DNA from: Branchiostoma floridae
Lineage: Eukaryota; Chordata; Leptocardii; Amphioxiformes; Branchiostomatidae
NCBI RefSeq assembly: GCF_000003815.2
Contig: NC_049985.1
Coordinates: 24,330,981 to 24,390,980 of the forward strand
Reading direction: 5' to 3'
Length of the DNA: 60,000 bases
Both the position numbers and the translations under genes were made by a program. The notes beneath the pieces are model-generated. The model ran no database searches. It was not told the DNA's origin and saw only the letters and a list, made by a program, of their open reading frames with translations. The number at the start of each line of letters is the position of its first letter. The first letter of the stretch is position 1. Below are positions 13,901 to 24,566 of the stretch, piece after piece.

Positions 13901-14618
13901 ACCCCCCCCCCCCTCCTCAAAAAAAGGAGAACAAACTTTCTAACAGAGCATCGGATACAATCAAATCTAAAGAAATACCTTACAGTAACGTTCAATCAGT
14001 TGCGTCCAGCTGCCAATTATATCGTCTGTACAAATTTTAGAATGGCTAATCTGACGACATACTTGTGTCAACGAAATCGGAGCGATACGGAGTACGTAAC
14101 CAGGCAGTGACATAGACTACTGTAACTCATGACAGACAACTAAAGGAAAAACCTACGGGAAAGGCCGCAGCTATACCGTACAAATTGATATCCAAACAAG
14201 AAAATCTTGAATTAACCATTCACAATCTACAACGTAGCAAATTCGGGTAGTCAAATGTATGAAATGAATGAAAACACACTTATGATGCATGAACGAGAAT
14301 CATCGAACATTCGGCAACAAAATTAACCTCATGTTCGATGATGGTGGCCGCCTGAACACGAAGAAAAAGAAGAAGAATGACTAGAACACACTGAAGTTTC
14401 TTACCTCTATTTATCTCCATCGCCCGGAGGAGGTGAGTTTTCCTTTCTGCTCTAGGTTTGGGGTTCCTTAAGTCGGCTGGTTCCAGCCACTTAGCCAAGA
14501 TGTTGAACTCGCCGAAGTCCTTGTCGTTTTCGGCAGGGGGCAGGATGTACGACACAGGAACGGCCACGTACGACAAGTCCACTTCATAGAGGACAACGGC
14601 CCACTTCTCCATGTTCAA
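4668..14618 (-). CDS. BEN domain-containing protein, 11 exons
   Basis: Nuclear BEN-domain protein of 579 residues. Exons from 5': 14405-14618, 13273-13422, 12235-12270, 10871-11077, 9753-9800, 9546-9574, 9262-9369, 6611-6658, 6168-6284, 5488-6028, 4668-4909. All junctions are GT-AG and phases join without a stop. The N-terminus (MNMEKWAVVLYEVDLSYVAV...) resembles the short folded segment seen at the start of other BEN proteins. Residues about 120-215 are Lys/Glu-rich and probably disordered. Residues about 229-319 are Glu/Lys/Leu-rich and likely a coiled coil. About 335-435 are a Ser-Arg-Gly-Asp repeat. The last 80 residues are the BEN domain. Known BEN proteins bind DNA and act as chromatin repressors or adaptors; no partner is visible. 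It is divergent from the transposase gene at 15248. The first Met is used; Met3 is an alternative start. Confidence 0.8.
5488..6028 (-). CDS. BEN-gene exon with in-frame 30-bp minisatellite
   Basis: This 541-bp exon enters in phase 0 and leaves in phase 1. Its first half is a run of decapeptides of type SRGDLQSPGG, with GGS, AGS, SSS and FGS variants. The second half is non-repetitive and Ser/Pro/Gln-rich. The unit is exactly 30 bp, so copy-number change keeps the frame. The tripeptide RGD recurs, but in a nuclear protein this need not mean integrin binding. Confidence 0.75.
5689..5964 (-). repeat. 30-bp coding minisatellite, about nine copies
   Basis: On the plus strand the unit begins GGCGACTGCAGGTCCCCTCT. 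Central copies are nearly identical and edge copies diverge, as expected for a tandem array that expands by unequal exchange or slippage. The array lies inside the BEN-gene exon at 5488-6028. Confidence 0.9.
7109..7215 (+). mobile_element. truncated MITE, TAATCTCCAAGCAGAT family
   Basis: It starts with TAATCTCCAAGCAGATCC and continues into sequence that is the reverse complement of the right half of the complete copy at 17640-17817 (blocks GGCCAGGGAGTATAGCCGG and GAGTCAAACGGGCACC). The second terminus is missing. It lies inside a BEN-gene intron. Confidence 0.7.
7322..7965. repeat. A-rich tract passing into an almost pure A/C tract
   Basis: From 7322 to about 7516 the plus strand is mostly A with short G or T interruptions. 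From about 7517 to 7965 it is almost only A and C, with about ten exceptions in some 450 bases, so the minus strand is almost only G and T. No exact unit repeats. The tract sits in a BEN-gene intron and abuts the inverted repeat at 7970-8180. The long minus-strand open frames over it are composition artefacts. Confidence 0.85.
7970..8180. mobile_element. foldback element
   Basis: The left arm (about 7970-8034, containing CTCCTTGGGCTCACTGAGCT) and right arm (about 8112-8178) are reverse complements with only about two mismatches over some 60 bases. The spacer of about 75 bp contains CCTCTGCTTGGAGAGTAT, related to the termini of the local MITE family. No coding capacity. The near-identity of the arms suggests a recent origin or gene conversion. 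Confidence 0.8.
9065..9110 (+). mobile_element. MITE terminus remnant
   Basis: CCAAGCAGAGGTTGGG matches the CCAAGCAGAGGTTAGG terminus of the element at 12699-12879. No matching second end was found nearby, so it is probably a solo or truncated copy. Confidence 0.4.
11164..11275. repeat. short tandem duplication, TATTACGCCGAA unit
   Basis: Two adjacent units of about 65-70 bp share GTGTATTACGCCGAA followed by G-rich sequence and then CAGATACAGATAC-like runs. Noncoding; within a BEN-gene intron. Confidence 0.5.
12699..12879. mobile_element. MITE with long inverted termini
   Basis: The left end, ATCCAAGCAGAGGTTAGGCT, continues into CCGGCTGTTTTTTT. It is the reverse complement of the right end, AAAAAAACAGCCGGAGCCTA followed by ACCTCTGCTTGGAGAT, giving about 36 bp of inverted repeat around some 110 bp of AT-rich core. 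It shares its outer CCAAGCAGA motif with the elements at 17640 and 19809 but differs internally. It lies in a BEN-gene intron. Confidence 0.8.
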
Positions 14619-15247
14619 ACGATACTATATGAATGTTGAAAAACTTGAGCAGCGAGCGGATAGCGGGAGAAAAACTTCGACGGCCAGAAGAAATGATCGG
14701 TATGAAAAGGGCAATAAAAGTTTTCGCGCAAGCGCAATGTCTTCAAACTAATCCACACCATATGCCACCAGTGCAAATGCCGGACAGTTGCGCTCAGTTG
14801 GAAGTTATGAAAATAAATAAAATACCGTCTATCTTTCAGACGATCATTAATTAAACTGCGATGTGGCGCATTGTTCTTATTGAAAGCCGACATGACCATT
14901 TTCTGTAAGGGTGAAGGCAGCCTATTTTGATTTCGCGTAATTTGGAAGGGTCTTACGTAATTCAAGAAACGGTTCTGAAAGCGTCGGCATCCTTCCGTCT
15001 TGTGAGACGGTGGGATTGCGCCTTGGTTGGGTCAGCTCATGTTTGCGTGACACTCGCCTACTGTGGCTGTTAGCAATTAGATACACCATTACTCATTCGG
15101 GGCACGACAGGATTCTTTCCTGCTGGGGTCCTTCCCTCTGTGTGAAAAGTCATATTAAACGGGCCGAAAGTTTCCTGATGTACTTGGTTGAGCAGTCTCA
15201 GACCGGTCTGACGTTGCAAACGGGCCATTCGCGGCATCGATTTAGTA
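14619..15247. promoter_or_regulatory. divergent intergenic interval between BEN gene and transposase-like gene
   Basis: The start codons of two genes pointing away from each other lie about 630 bp apart. The interval therefore must hold the 5' leaders and, unless leader introns exist elsewhere, the promoters of both. I see no clear TATA box or long GC island and name no factor site. Confidence 0.4.
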
Positions 15248-16271
15248 ATGTCTTTACCGAATAGGCCCGGTTACATGCGCTACATGCAAGATCCTGCTCT
15301 AGAATGCCCTTCACGAACCAAGAGGAGACGAAAAGAGACTCAACGGAAGAGGAATGTGGAACAGTTACAAAGAGCGGCCGTTTCAGTGCCAGGCCCCAGC
15401 AATGCTCCAAATTACGACGGCGACTTAGACTCTGATTCCGAGGACGAACGCGTGGACAGTCCCGCTGGTGAAACTTCCTCTTCGCCATCATCATCATATC
15501 TCAATGCCGCTCCAACTCCCAACCCAACAGCGGGCCGCCTCGTTGGCGCCTCTCCGACGTCAAACAGTGATGAGCTATTATCAGACGTCTTTCAATCGGG
15601 TGATGAAGGTGAGAAGAGTGAAGGTGAGAAGAGTGAAGGTGAGAAGAGTGAAGGTGACAAGAGTGAAGGTGACAAGAGTGAAGGTGACAAGAGTGAAGGT
15701 GAATATTTTGAAAGCAATAGCAATGACGTGGCCTCCGACACAATCGAAAGTGTTGAAACAGCGGGTGAAGGTGAAAGCGACTATCAGGTGGTGTCCGACT
15801 TCTTTGAAATTGATGAGGAATCCAGCAAAAGTGGAGAGATGGACAGTGAGGAATCAGACTGGTGGTGGGATTCAGGAGAGGAGGACCTTTCCTTTGAAAG
15901 GGACTTTTTGAAGTCGGGACCTGAGTTATACAGTGGGTCTCCGATCACAAAGAACGTATGTTATACACTTGCCGAGATGTTTGTGATTCGGCATAATCTC
16001 TCATCGATAGCCTCTGAACATCTTCTTAAACTGATCGATCTGCTTTTACCGCAGCCTAATGACAGCCCCAAATCTAAGTACAAATTGAAGGAGTTTTTCG
16101 AAGAGATGTTCGTGCGGGACTCACATCCCAGTGTGTACTATTGCTGCTCAATCTGTCAAAAAGATTTGGCCAATGCTGAAAGCAGGTGCGACAGGGAAGC
16201 ATGTCGTGGCGCAGTTCCGTCGAAATACTATCATAACGACATCGAATCACAGCTGCGGCGATTCTTCGAGG
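15248..16271 (+). CDS. transposase-like gene, first coding exon
   Basis: The frame opens at ATG in TAATGTCTTTACC. Basic residues (TKRRRKETQRKRN, about 23-36) could be a nuclear localisation signal. A strongly acidic Ser/Glu/Asp region follows, then the conserved segment LYSGSPIT...FVIRHNLSS...LLKLIDLLLP that opens the Tnp2-type homology. The exon ends TTCGAGG/gtgagt in phase 1, so the frame continues to 17355; the stop just after the donor is intronic. Confidence 0.8.
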
Positions 16272-19200
16272 GTGAGTAGCGACTGTTTTACTGTGCACTA
16301 TATAAGCCAATGAGACTACAGTACATTGTTCATACCCCCTTTTCACTAGGACGGCGCTTATTAATCACCGCGCTCTCTCTGCGACCTGAAATTTGACAGA
16401 TCGGTTAACAATTATTAAGAAAAAAAAAGAATCTTTTTTTCGCTTTGTCTGTTCTTTGTTCTTAGTGACACTTACATTTTGTGTCATATACCCTGTATAG
16501 ATTCAAAATCATATTTGCACACATCCTCTTCGTCGCAGTGAGAGCGCAGCGCGATCACCCTCCAGTAGGCCCCATGCCGACTATTCAAGTCGCCAAACTG
16601 ACAGTTCAACAGAGCGGACACAGATTCCTTTCTTTCTGAAGACCATTAATGGCCTTATTCTATAGTCATGGCAGCAATGTTGTTTTGTTTGTTAACCGAC
16701 ACTCAATTAAATTTTTGGAGTGCGCTATCTTCCTGGGCATTGTTTGCTGTCAGGCCGGAGAGATTAGCAAGCACAATTCATATAGCCTCCTTCGCCGGCC
16801 TCTCTGGGGGCAATGTTGGATGGGTGGAAAAATGCCCCAGTTTGGGGCGAGTACAAGCTTCCCGGCATATATTCCTTTCCCGGCATTTTTTTCTTGTGGA
16901 GGGAAAATATGCCGCGAAAGGAAAAATGCCCCAGTTTGGGCGAGTACAAGCTTCCCGGCATATATTCCTTTCCCGGCATTTTTTTCTTGTGGAGGGAAAA
17001 TATGCCGCGAAAGGAAAAATGCCCCAGTTTGGGCGAGTACAAGCTTCCCGGCATATATTCCTTTCCCGGCATTTTTTCTTTCGCGCCAAATTTCCCTCCG
17101 AGTCCCGGCGTGTTCTCAGTTGAAAATCGCAAATCGACCTAACCCACACAACCCCCAACAACTTCCGCCAATGCCCCAGAGAGGCCGGTGAAGAAGGCTA
17201 CATAGAACGGCGGTTTAGTATCCAGGCTACATACGGAATTGAATACATACGCAAGTGTGGCCGCACCCAAAACTAAAGATTGAGATGCGTATAAAACAAA
17301 AACGAGGCGTGATGTCAAGATAGTTATGGATTCTCTGTATGTTATTCTTTTCAGATTCGCAGTTCCGTCGCATTCTGGATAGACAATATGCCTCCACGGA
17401 CGGAAAAATCCGTGACGTGTACGACGGTCGTGCATATAAAGAGCTGACGAAGCCGGGTGGGTTCTTGGATCCACCTGGAAAGAACTTCACCCTATCTGTA
17501 AATACAGACGGGGTATCTATCTATTCATCTTCCACGATGGGTGAACTTTGGCCAGTATTTCTCATTGTGAATGAAATTCCACCACACTTGAGGTACGTAC
17601 GTTTTAATAATTGACAGTTGGTTAAACCCCCATTCCACTTAATCTCCAAGCAGATCCGCGGTGGCGTAATTATTAGTAGTATCAAAGTTTCAAACCCACC
17701 GTAGATTCATTTGGCTTTACAAAACCTCCGGTGCCCGTTTGACTCCCTTTGGCCGGCTATACTTCTTGGCCAGCTTTGACACTATCTTCTGGCACCGTAG
17801 GATCCGCTTGGAGATTACATTCCACTAGCGGTCTCGCTGTCGTCTAAAACAGATGTGTGACCCCCCCCCCCCCCCTCGATTTCATAGTGTTGATTTATCA
17901 TGACTGAGAAAATAGAACACAGAAGGCGTGAACATTAAAAGTTACATTGATTCCAAGCCCACACAGGTGTTATTGCCTTCCTGAGTGAGAGTGCAGTTAA
18001 TTCTGTGTTTTATCATGACTGAGAAAATAGAACACAGAAGGCGTGAAAAGGCGTGAATCGTTTTCCCGATTTTCGTTGAGCGATCTGTCAGAGTTTAGGT
18101 GACAGAGTCAGAGAGATCGCGGCGAAAGCGCTGCATGCCCTTGTGGAATGGAGGTCTAATATTTATCGCATGTTCTATAGCAAATCCACATGAGCCGTGT
18201 GGTGAAATGAGAATGGTGTATCTTTTTGCGTACAGGTACACTAAGAAGTACATGGTGCTGTGCGGGTTTTGGCTTGGGACAAAGCCAAAAATGACCACAT
18301 TTCTGAAGCCACTAATGATCACCCTTGACAAGATCTACCGCCAAGGTAAGTAACTAGCAATATTAATGCATCTGCAAACTTTCCTAATAGATTCCAATCG
18401 CTTCAATAATGACTAAACATAATCCTACCAGTCTTAAGGGACTTAGTTAATTATCATATCCTTAGTTTATATCTTTGAATCTCCATTTGTTAATTTTGTT
18501 TCAGTGCTTTGCTTATTTATTATTTTGTTTTCTTTTCTTGTAACTTATTTATCCATGTATTTGTATTCGTTTGAGGTGGCGGCATGAATATGAGTCATGA
18601 CTTGAGTTTGCTAGCTGTCACCACGAAGGGCCCATTTTTTGTTATTTTCAATGTTGATTGCAACCTTCTTCTCATCTGCCTCGTTTTCGAACTCGTCATC
18701 TGATTTTTCATTTTTTCTTATATAAATCTTACTACATGTACCCATGACTCCTACAATGTATTGTTGTGTTTACAAAAGCGTGCAACATATGCGGTTATCG
18801 TATTCAATAAGCAAGGTTCCGGTGGCAAGGCGTTTTATACGTCTGCCACCCTCCACTCTCCTAGGAGAACACAGTGTTTTTCCAAATCGGGCCCGGTCGG
18901 ACAGACATTTGAGATGACAATATGATAAGGATATTCATAAGAGTAATTCGTGTATATTCCTTTATAAACACTTTCATTTCTAGTTTCCTCAAACATGAGC
19001 GTCGTTCTCTTTCGCTCGATTTTTACACACAGTTACAGTAGCCTGGTAAGCATACCATCGGGAGCTCAGCCATCTCTACGGTGCTTGGAGTGTACCAAAA
19101 AGTCTAATTTCTAAAATTCAATCAATTTATGATTGAAAATTAAGAAATCAAGAGTAGAATTATCTGGACTCTGAGTGGTGGAGGATGTGCAATTGGCACA

Positions 19201-22200
19201 CTTTTTCTAGATGACGCCTGACTACTTTCCTTTTTCTGTCATTTATTTACAATTCACAACTCAGGAATAGAGGTGAAGGTCTCATCGCACAGAACGGAGG
19301 TGGTGCGAGGTCTTTTACTGTTGGCCTGTGCGGACCTTCCAGCTAAAGCGAAGCTGGTTAATATGAAACAGTACAACGGAAAATTTGGCTGTAATGAGTG
19401 CGAGGACCCAGGAAAGACCATTGGCCGGAACCACCTGCATCGCATCTGGCCATACACCGAGTCGATGAGACTACGAAGCCACGAATCCATCAAGGCGAAT
19501 GTTGTGGCAACACAGTATTCGGATGGTTTGCCCGTGAGTTCTATCTATTTTATTCTATTGTTTACATTTTCACTGAGACTTGCTTTTCGTCTTTGATATG
19601 CCTGATAGTAGAAATAGTATCCTTCGCTAGCCCTAATCCTAAGGGGGTTGGATGAACTTTGATGGTAATTCAGCCAAACAGGAAGGTCTCCTCCATATGA
19701 ACCAGGGTAAACTCCTCTGACAAATATTATTCTCCCCGTAGCCACTATAAAGTGCACCTTGTCTAACAGCAGGAGTGAGGGCTGTTATGTCGCAAGTACT
19801 GTCCAAACATAATCTCCACGCAGATCCAATGGTACAGCTGGCGAAGGAGTTAGCCGGGACTTCACCGCGAACTTTAAACCACCGCGAACATTTTTCTATT
19901 ATGGTGTTAGACTGCAGTCTATGGTGTTACCGCGAACTTAAAACCACCGCGAAAAGTTATTTTTCCGCTACCGCGAAATTAAATCCCCGCGAACTTAAAT
20001 GCATTTACGTATCTTATTATGCCACCCATCGGATCTGCTTTGAGATTATTCAAACAGATGTTGGTGGGAAGCTAGAGTGTGTCCTAAGTTTTTTCTAGCC
20101 TCCATGAGAATGACAAGGCTGGCTAATAGCGTCAGAATTATTTTCCAGGAGACTTTTCGGTCGGAGGTATTCTATTTACGAGTTTAACGTTATATGCGTG
20201 GAATGACTCTCCTGGCCAATTTGCCGAATTTTTTATACCGAATTTTACTATCCCAGTACCCCCAGGACTGGTGGAGGTTAAAAGCTTTTTCCGCTCTCAT
20301 GGGATCTCGGCTTCACGCCGTGATGTCTTTTGACATCACTAAACCCCACTCATTTTGAAGTACATGGGACAACTCATTTACTAATGTATTCAATTAATAA
20401 AGACGAATGCAACCAAATGATAGTAAACGTAGTAATGTTATGTGTTCCCTTACTTTAAAGTAAAAGCAAAAGTTTACTCTTGTCCTGGGAAAGTACATGC
20501 ATTTAGACATAAAACAACCATCGATCGCTGAGAGACAGGCACAAAGAACGCTATAAATTTGAGCGCGCTCTTGGCTTCCCACCAACTTCTGCTTGAAGAG
20601 TGTTGGAGGCGGGACTATAAAATGAAATTTTGACTAAGAGGGCATGGTGTAGGGGGTGGAGGTGGCATGAGAAGTCAGTAATGCGATCCAAGGCTCTGAA
20701 GATCTCTAAAGTTTGGGAAAGGGTCATGGCATGGAGGAGTTTTTTGAACCGGGTAGGGTCGCATATTTATGACGAATATTTTATCTAACTGTGAAGTACT
20801 AGTAACCTGCATGGTGTCATATATCATTTCTGAGAAATTCTTTTTACAACAGATTATTCCTCCTCCACAGGTTATGGGCATCATTGGGGCCTCTGTGTTC
20901 CTCAGGTATCCGGGCTTGGATATGTCCAAATCGTTTCCTGTTGATTACATGCATGCCGTGCTGTCAGGCCTGGAACCGACGTTGGCGAATAGGTGGTTTT
21001 CGTCAGAGTATTCGTCTGAACCATATTACATCGGCAATTTCGTAAGTGACGGTTTTGTACCACATGTACTTGAACATAATAATCACAACATGTCCAAAGT
21101 GGATCCCTGTCTATATGACCAAATGCTTTCAATTTCTTTAAAAGATAGTTTACGTTGTCACAGTTGCGAAAGCTAGTAAACTTGTTCAACCTCACATTAC
21201 CGCTTGCTTTAATCACTACTTCCTTCACGCTTCTGTAAAGTCACCATCGCCTATAGCTACGTGTGATATGGCTGTGTTCTTATTTGTAGATATCACATCT
21301 GAATAAGCAGATACTTGCTGTTAAAGTGCCAGACAGCGTCTCACACCGACCCAGAAGGATAACAGAGAGACATCACTGGAAAGGTAAGTAGGTCTTTGGA
21401 TACTTTCAAGCATAGCAGTGCAACAACCTGGCTCAGGCGACCACCTGTCATTAGACGACACATTAAATCAGTTCCATCCATCTTCACATAGTTAAGACCC
21501 TTTCCCAAGTAACCAACTATCTTACCTAACCAGTAACTACTTTTTTGCAGTCCGAAAGGGGCATTCAACCTTCACTTAAAAACCAAAATTAATTGACAGC
21601 AGATAGCAGACTTTTTGAAGAATGATTTCGGTTATCATAGTTACCTGGTGGTGTCTTTGTACCATCTGTGACCTTTTCGATGCTATGTTAACTCGATAAT
21701 GTCTAGACAATCTTGTTTTTAGATGAGTCTGCACAACATATGGATCCAGAAGTTACAAGTTTCGGGTAATGTAGCTAACAACATGTCTTACACTCCATTT
21801 ATTTTAGCGAGCCAGTGGCGCACATGGCTGCTTCAGTGTTCCCTTCCTCTGGTACGAGAATTCCTACCGGCCGTGTACTTTGGGCACTATTGTCTGTTGG
21901 TGTCAGCCATCGCCACACTAGTGAGTGACGAAATTACTGAAGATGACCTGACGGCAGCAGAAGAACAACTGGACGCGTTCTGCAGGTCGTTCCAGACCCT
22001 GTATGGTAATTACATGATGTCTTCTTGTCATTATTCATAATACCTTAACATTTGGAGTAGGGGGCGGGGTGTAAATATAGAGCGTCATAGGGGACTACGC
22101 TTCCAATAAAGAGAAGTTGTTTGTGTAAGTGGAAATAATCTGTTTCTAATATGCCCTTTTGAACTTTTGTAATTGGAACACAGGTACTCTTAATCGTAAT

Positions 22201-24566
22201 CTCTGCCAAAGATACCCCACCTCTTTTCCGGACATTATTTCATTTTGTGTTCCTGCCTGCGGTTCAATGCTTTACATTTTGACTAATTTCCATAGAAATA
22301 CGGAGTGTGCAGCCCTGATATTTGTTATTTCTGTATGTAATTAATCAGGTGAGAAGCCTCAGACAATGAACCTGCACAAGCTGAGACATCTCGCCATGTA
22401 TGTGAGACTTTACGGACCGCTGTGGGTGTTCTCTCTCTTCGGCTTCGAGTCGATGAATGGTCATGTGAAGGTAAATAGATACATACAAAATCGCTTTGTT
22501 ATTAGAAAATATACTGAAAGGGGGCTAGGACTAGCGCGCAATTTCAGTTGTCTGCCTTCCTTCACTTCTGCCATGAGGCTGGCGAGGCTATGCTTTCAAA
22601 AATCAGTGTTGTTGCCTCCCTGTGTAATATCAAAACATCGTTTGCCAAATAGTAATAGTGCTTGTCGCGTATCCGGCAGCTGCGCTGATTCCCGCTGCGT
22701 CCGCTGATTGGTGGAGTCTACAACATTAGGTTCGTCTTACATGCTCCCTTTTCTGTCCGCACTACCCTCCAAGCAGAGGTCGGTGGGGGTTGGGGATGCC
22801 GACAGAAAACGGAAAAAAAAAGAGGTTAGGTCGCTGGGGTAGTAGTGGTCGGGATTTTTTCTGGGTCGCTAGGTAGGAATACCCATACAGTACCTGGTGG
22901 CAACATGATATTGCGGACGTATATGGTTTTCTATACCGGTCAAACTACGTCGCAGTTGGCTTGACCGGACTAGAAGATAGAACTTACTCTGACGCAGGAG
23001 ATTAGCTACTTTACGTCGTGGTAGATTTGGCTATTCATTATGAGATAGGTAAAGTTTCTATTACTGTTTCTTTTGCAGCGAATGGTTCACGGAACTACCT
23101 TCATCGCTAACCAGGTAACTGCCTACAAGCATTGTCCCTTACTTTGCTACCTTTACTTTGGAACTGGGGTTTCAGGTTAATTATTAAATCACTTTCTCAA
23201 CAGTATGCTACGGCTTGCGATAGTTGTCACATCTTTTCCATGTGTTTTCTTAAGGCCATATATTGTGTTATATTCGTGTACGAAAGTACCGTATAGAAAG
23301 TTAAGTAAAAAGACGTTAACCATTTTCTTCGCTATTGTTACATGTCTAGATCACATTCACAAAGACCATGAGTTGGGAACTTTGGAGACTTGCCCTTGCT
23401 ATGCCGAGGGATCCGGAGAAGCCAACAGAAGTTAAGAAGCTAGCACACACACTCACCAGTGGCCACGGAATGTGAGTAAGAGTTTTATTAGGCTCCAACC
23501 TCTGCTTGGAAAGTGTAAAGTGTAATATGGAGATTGCGTATTGAATTACTTTGCAACAGGAGGGCTGGGCATCACAGGATGAGCCATACACAGGGAGAGT
23601 TATAGTTCCGCCCTGATCATGTATAATAATATATTTGGTAGGAGGAATGTCATAAATCTCCCAAATAGTCTGTTACTTTTTAGTCCTTTTTGTGTTCTTT
23701 TGTCAGGAGTTTTTCGATTTTTTCCGTTTTAAGGGGTCACTTGTCTACCTCACCTCGTGTCCAAACCTACAACAGCTTTTGGGTTTACTCCCTAAAACCT
23801 CCTTGCGCTACGCAAGTAGGAATATTTGCGTTAGAGTACGACAAGACTCCGAAGCTCAGGTCGAACAAGGAAACATGCAGGCGTTAGCCCTCCAGTTTAA
23901 AACTTTCACAACTGTTGTAGTAGACTAAAGACTACACTGGGGTAGGGTAAAAATATCACATATGATTCTGAAAAGTAAAGGAAATAGTTTTTTTTAAAAT
24001 ACTTCTTTGATTCTACTACCAATCCAAGGGCGAAGCGAAAGAAACTTGAGAGTGGCCTGTACTCCATCGGAACCGTGAGGGAGCGACCTGTTCAAGAAGA
24101 CCATCTGCAGGCCCTAAGGTCAGCTGTGGGCCACAATGTGAACGACAAGTGCCCAGTATTCCATCGGGCTGAGGTTCATGGACAGACCATATACAGCAAA
24201 CAGTATGGTCGGGAGAAAGCCCGCAACAGCAGAACAGTCGAATTCACGCAAGGCGGATCTGTTCACTTTGGCGAAGTGCAGATGTTCTGCTGCGTTAATG
24301 AAGGCTATTTTGCAGTGGTGAAAGATCTGGTGCCAGTCGCAAACCCGTTGATCGATTTGGAGACTATACATAACCTTATTGTCAAAGAAGCACTCCGTTC
24401 AGTTAGACGACAGCAGGTCGTTGAGATCACTGAAACAAACACATGTCGGGCCGTACCTATCTCTTCCTTGAGAAGGAAGTGTGTTCTAATGAACGTGGAA
24501 TCTGCCGGGAATGACACATCGAAATTGTATATTGGAAGATTTCCCAATGTTGTTGAGCCGGATTAG
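15248..24566 (+). CDS. Tnp2/CACTA-type transposase-like protein, 12 exons
   Basis: Reading frame of 1024 residues. Exons: 15248-16271, 17355-17592, 18236-18345, 19265-19533, 20871-21041, 21290-21383, 21808-22005, 22349-22470, 23079-23114, 23350-23471, 23707-23859, 24029-24566. Order: acidic N-terminus with KSEGE/KSEGD repeats, a Cys cluster (CCSICQK...CDREAC, about 298-320), then the Tnp2-type core. Family landmarks are DVYDGR, NTDGV, LYGPLWV and FESMNGH. D393, D572 and E735 are plausible acidic catalytic positions by family pattern; the triad is inferred, not proven. The C-terminal exon has FHRAEVHGQTIYS and FGEV blocks typical of the family tail. Activity as a DNA cut-and-paste enzyme is inferred. 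Terminal repeats were not found. The exon 11 to 12 junction is weak (CAG/gtcgaa) and is the least certain part. Confidence 0.78.
15608..15706 (+). repeat. 15-bp coding tandem repeat, about seven copies
   Basis: The unit GAGAAGAGTGAAGGT, with a G-to-C change giving GACAAGAGTGAAGGT in later copies, encodes EKSEG/DKSEG. It extends an acidic, low-complexity stretch of the transposase-like protein. The frame-preserving unit suggests length polymorphism. Confidence 0.9.
16777..17207. mobile_element. inverted-repeat element with internal 93-bp tandem repeat
   Basis: The ends match as inverted repeats of about 35 bp: left TAGCCTCCTTCGCCGGCCTC, right GAGGCCGGTGAAGAAGGCTA. Inside are almost three copies of a 93-94 bp unit that starts GAAAAATGCCCCAGTTTGGG (at 16827, 16921 and 17014). 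Open frames across it on both strands only reflect the repeat. It sits in intron 1 of the transposase-like gene. Confidence 0.8.
17640..17817. mobile_element. complete 178-bp MITE with 9-bp target duplication
   Basis: The termini are TAATCTCCAAGCAGATCC and GGATCCGCTTGGAGATTA. The 9 bp CATTCCACT directly flank both ends. A 9-bp duplication with inverted ends is typical of Mutator-like elements, so this is probably a MULE-derived MITE; that class call is inference. It lies in intron 2 of the transposase-like gene. Confidence 0.85.
17894..18047 (+). repeat. 38-bp direct repeat
   Basis: TTTATCATGACTGAGAAAAT followed by AGAACACAGAAGGCGTGAA occurs at about 17894-17932 and again at about 18008-18047, essentially identical. 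The spacer is unrelated to the repeat. Such a pair may be a recent local duplication. Confidence 0.8.
19809..20049. mobile_element. MITE, same terminal family as 17640-17817
   Basis: The ends are TAATCTCCACGCAGATCC and GGATCTGCTTTGAGATTA, with near-duplicate flanks (TCCAAACA and TTCAAACA). The core differs from the 17640 copy: it contains several CCGCGAA(A/C)TTAAA blocks repeated at short spacing. It lies in intron 4 of the transposase-like gene. Confidence 0.8.
22766..22860 (+). mobile_element. probable MITE end
   Basis: CTCCAAGCAGAGGTCGGTGG resembles the CCAAGCAGAGGTTAGG terminus of 12699-12879. A similar inverted end, AACCTCTGCTTGGAAAG, lies near 23495 but beyond the small exons at 23079 and 23350. 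Whether they pair is uncertain. Confidence 0.35.
24029..24566 (+). CDS. transposase-like gene, last coding exon
   Basis: The exon follows acceptor CCAATCCAAG and restores the frame of exon 11 (AG plus G gives Arg). It reads AKRKKLESG, then about 165 residues ending FPNVVEPD and a stop. FHRAEVHGQ, KARNSRTVEF and HFGEVQ match the conserved tail that follows the Tnp2 core in animal family members. Candidate plus-strand AATAAA signals lie at about 25088 and 25448. Confidence 0.75.

Noticed and set aside
16649-17191. Open frames of 110-180 codons over the 93-bp tandem repeat
   Set aside because: Frames exist in several phases on both strands because the repeat lacks stops; they sit in an intron and inside an inverted-repeat element.
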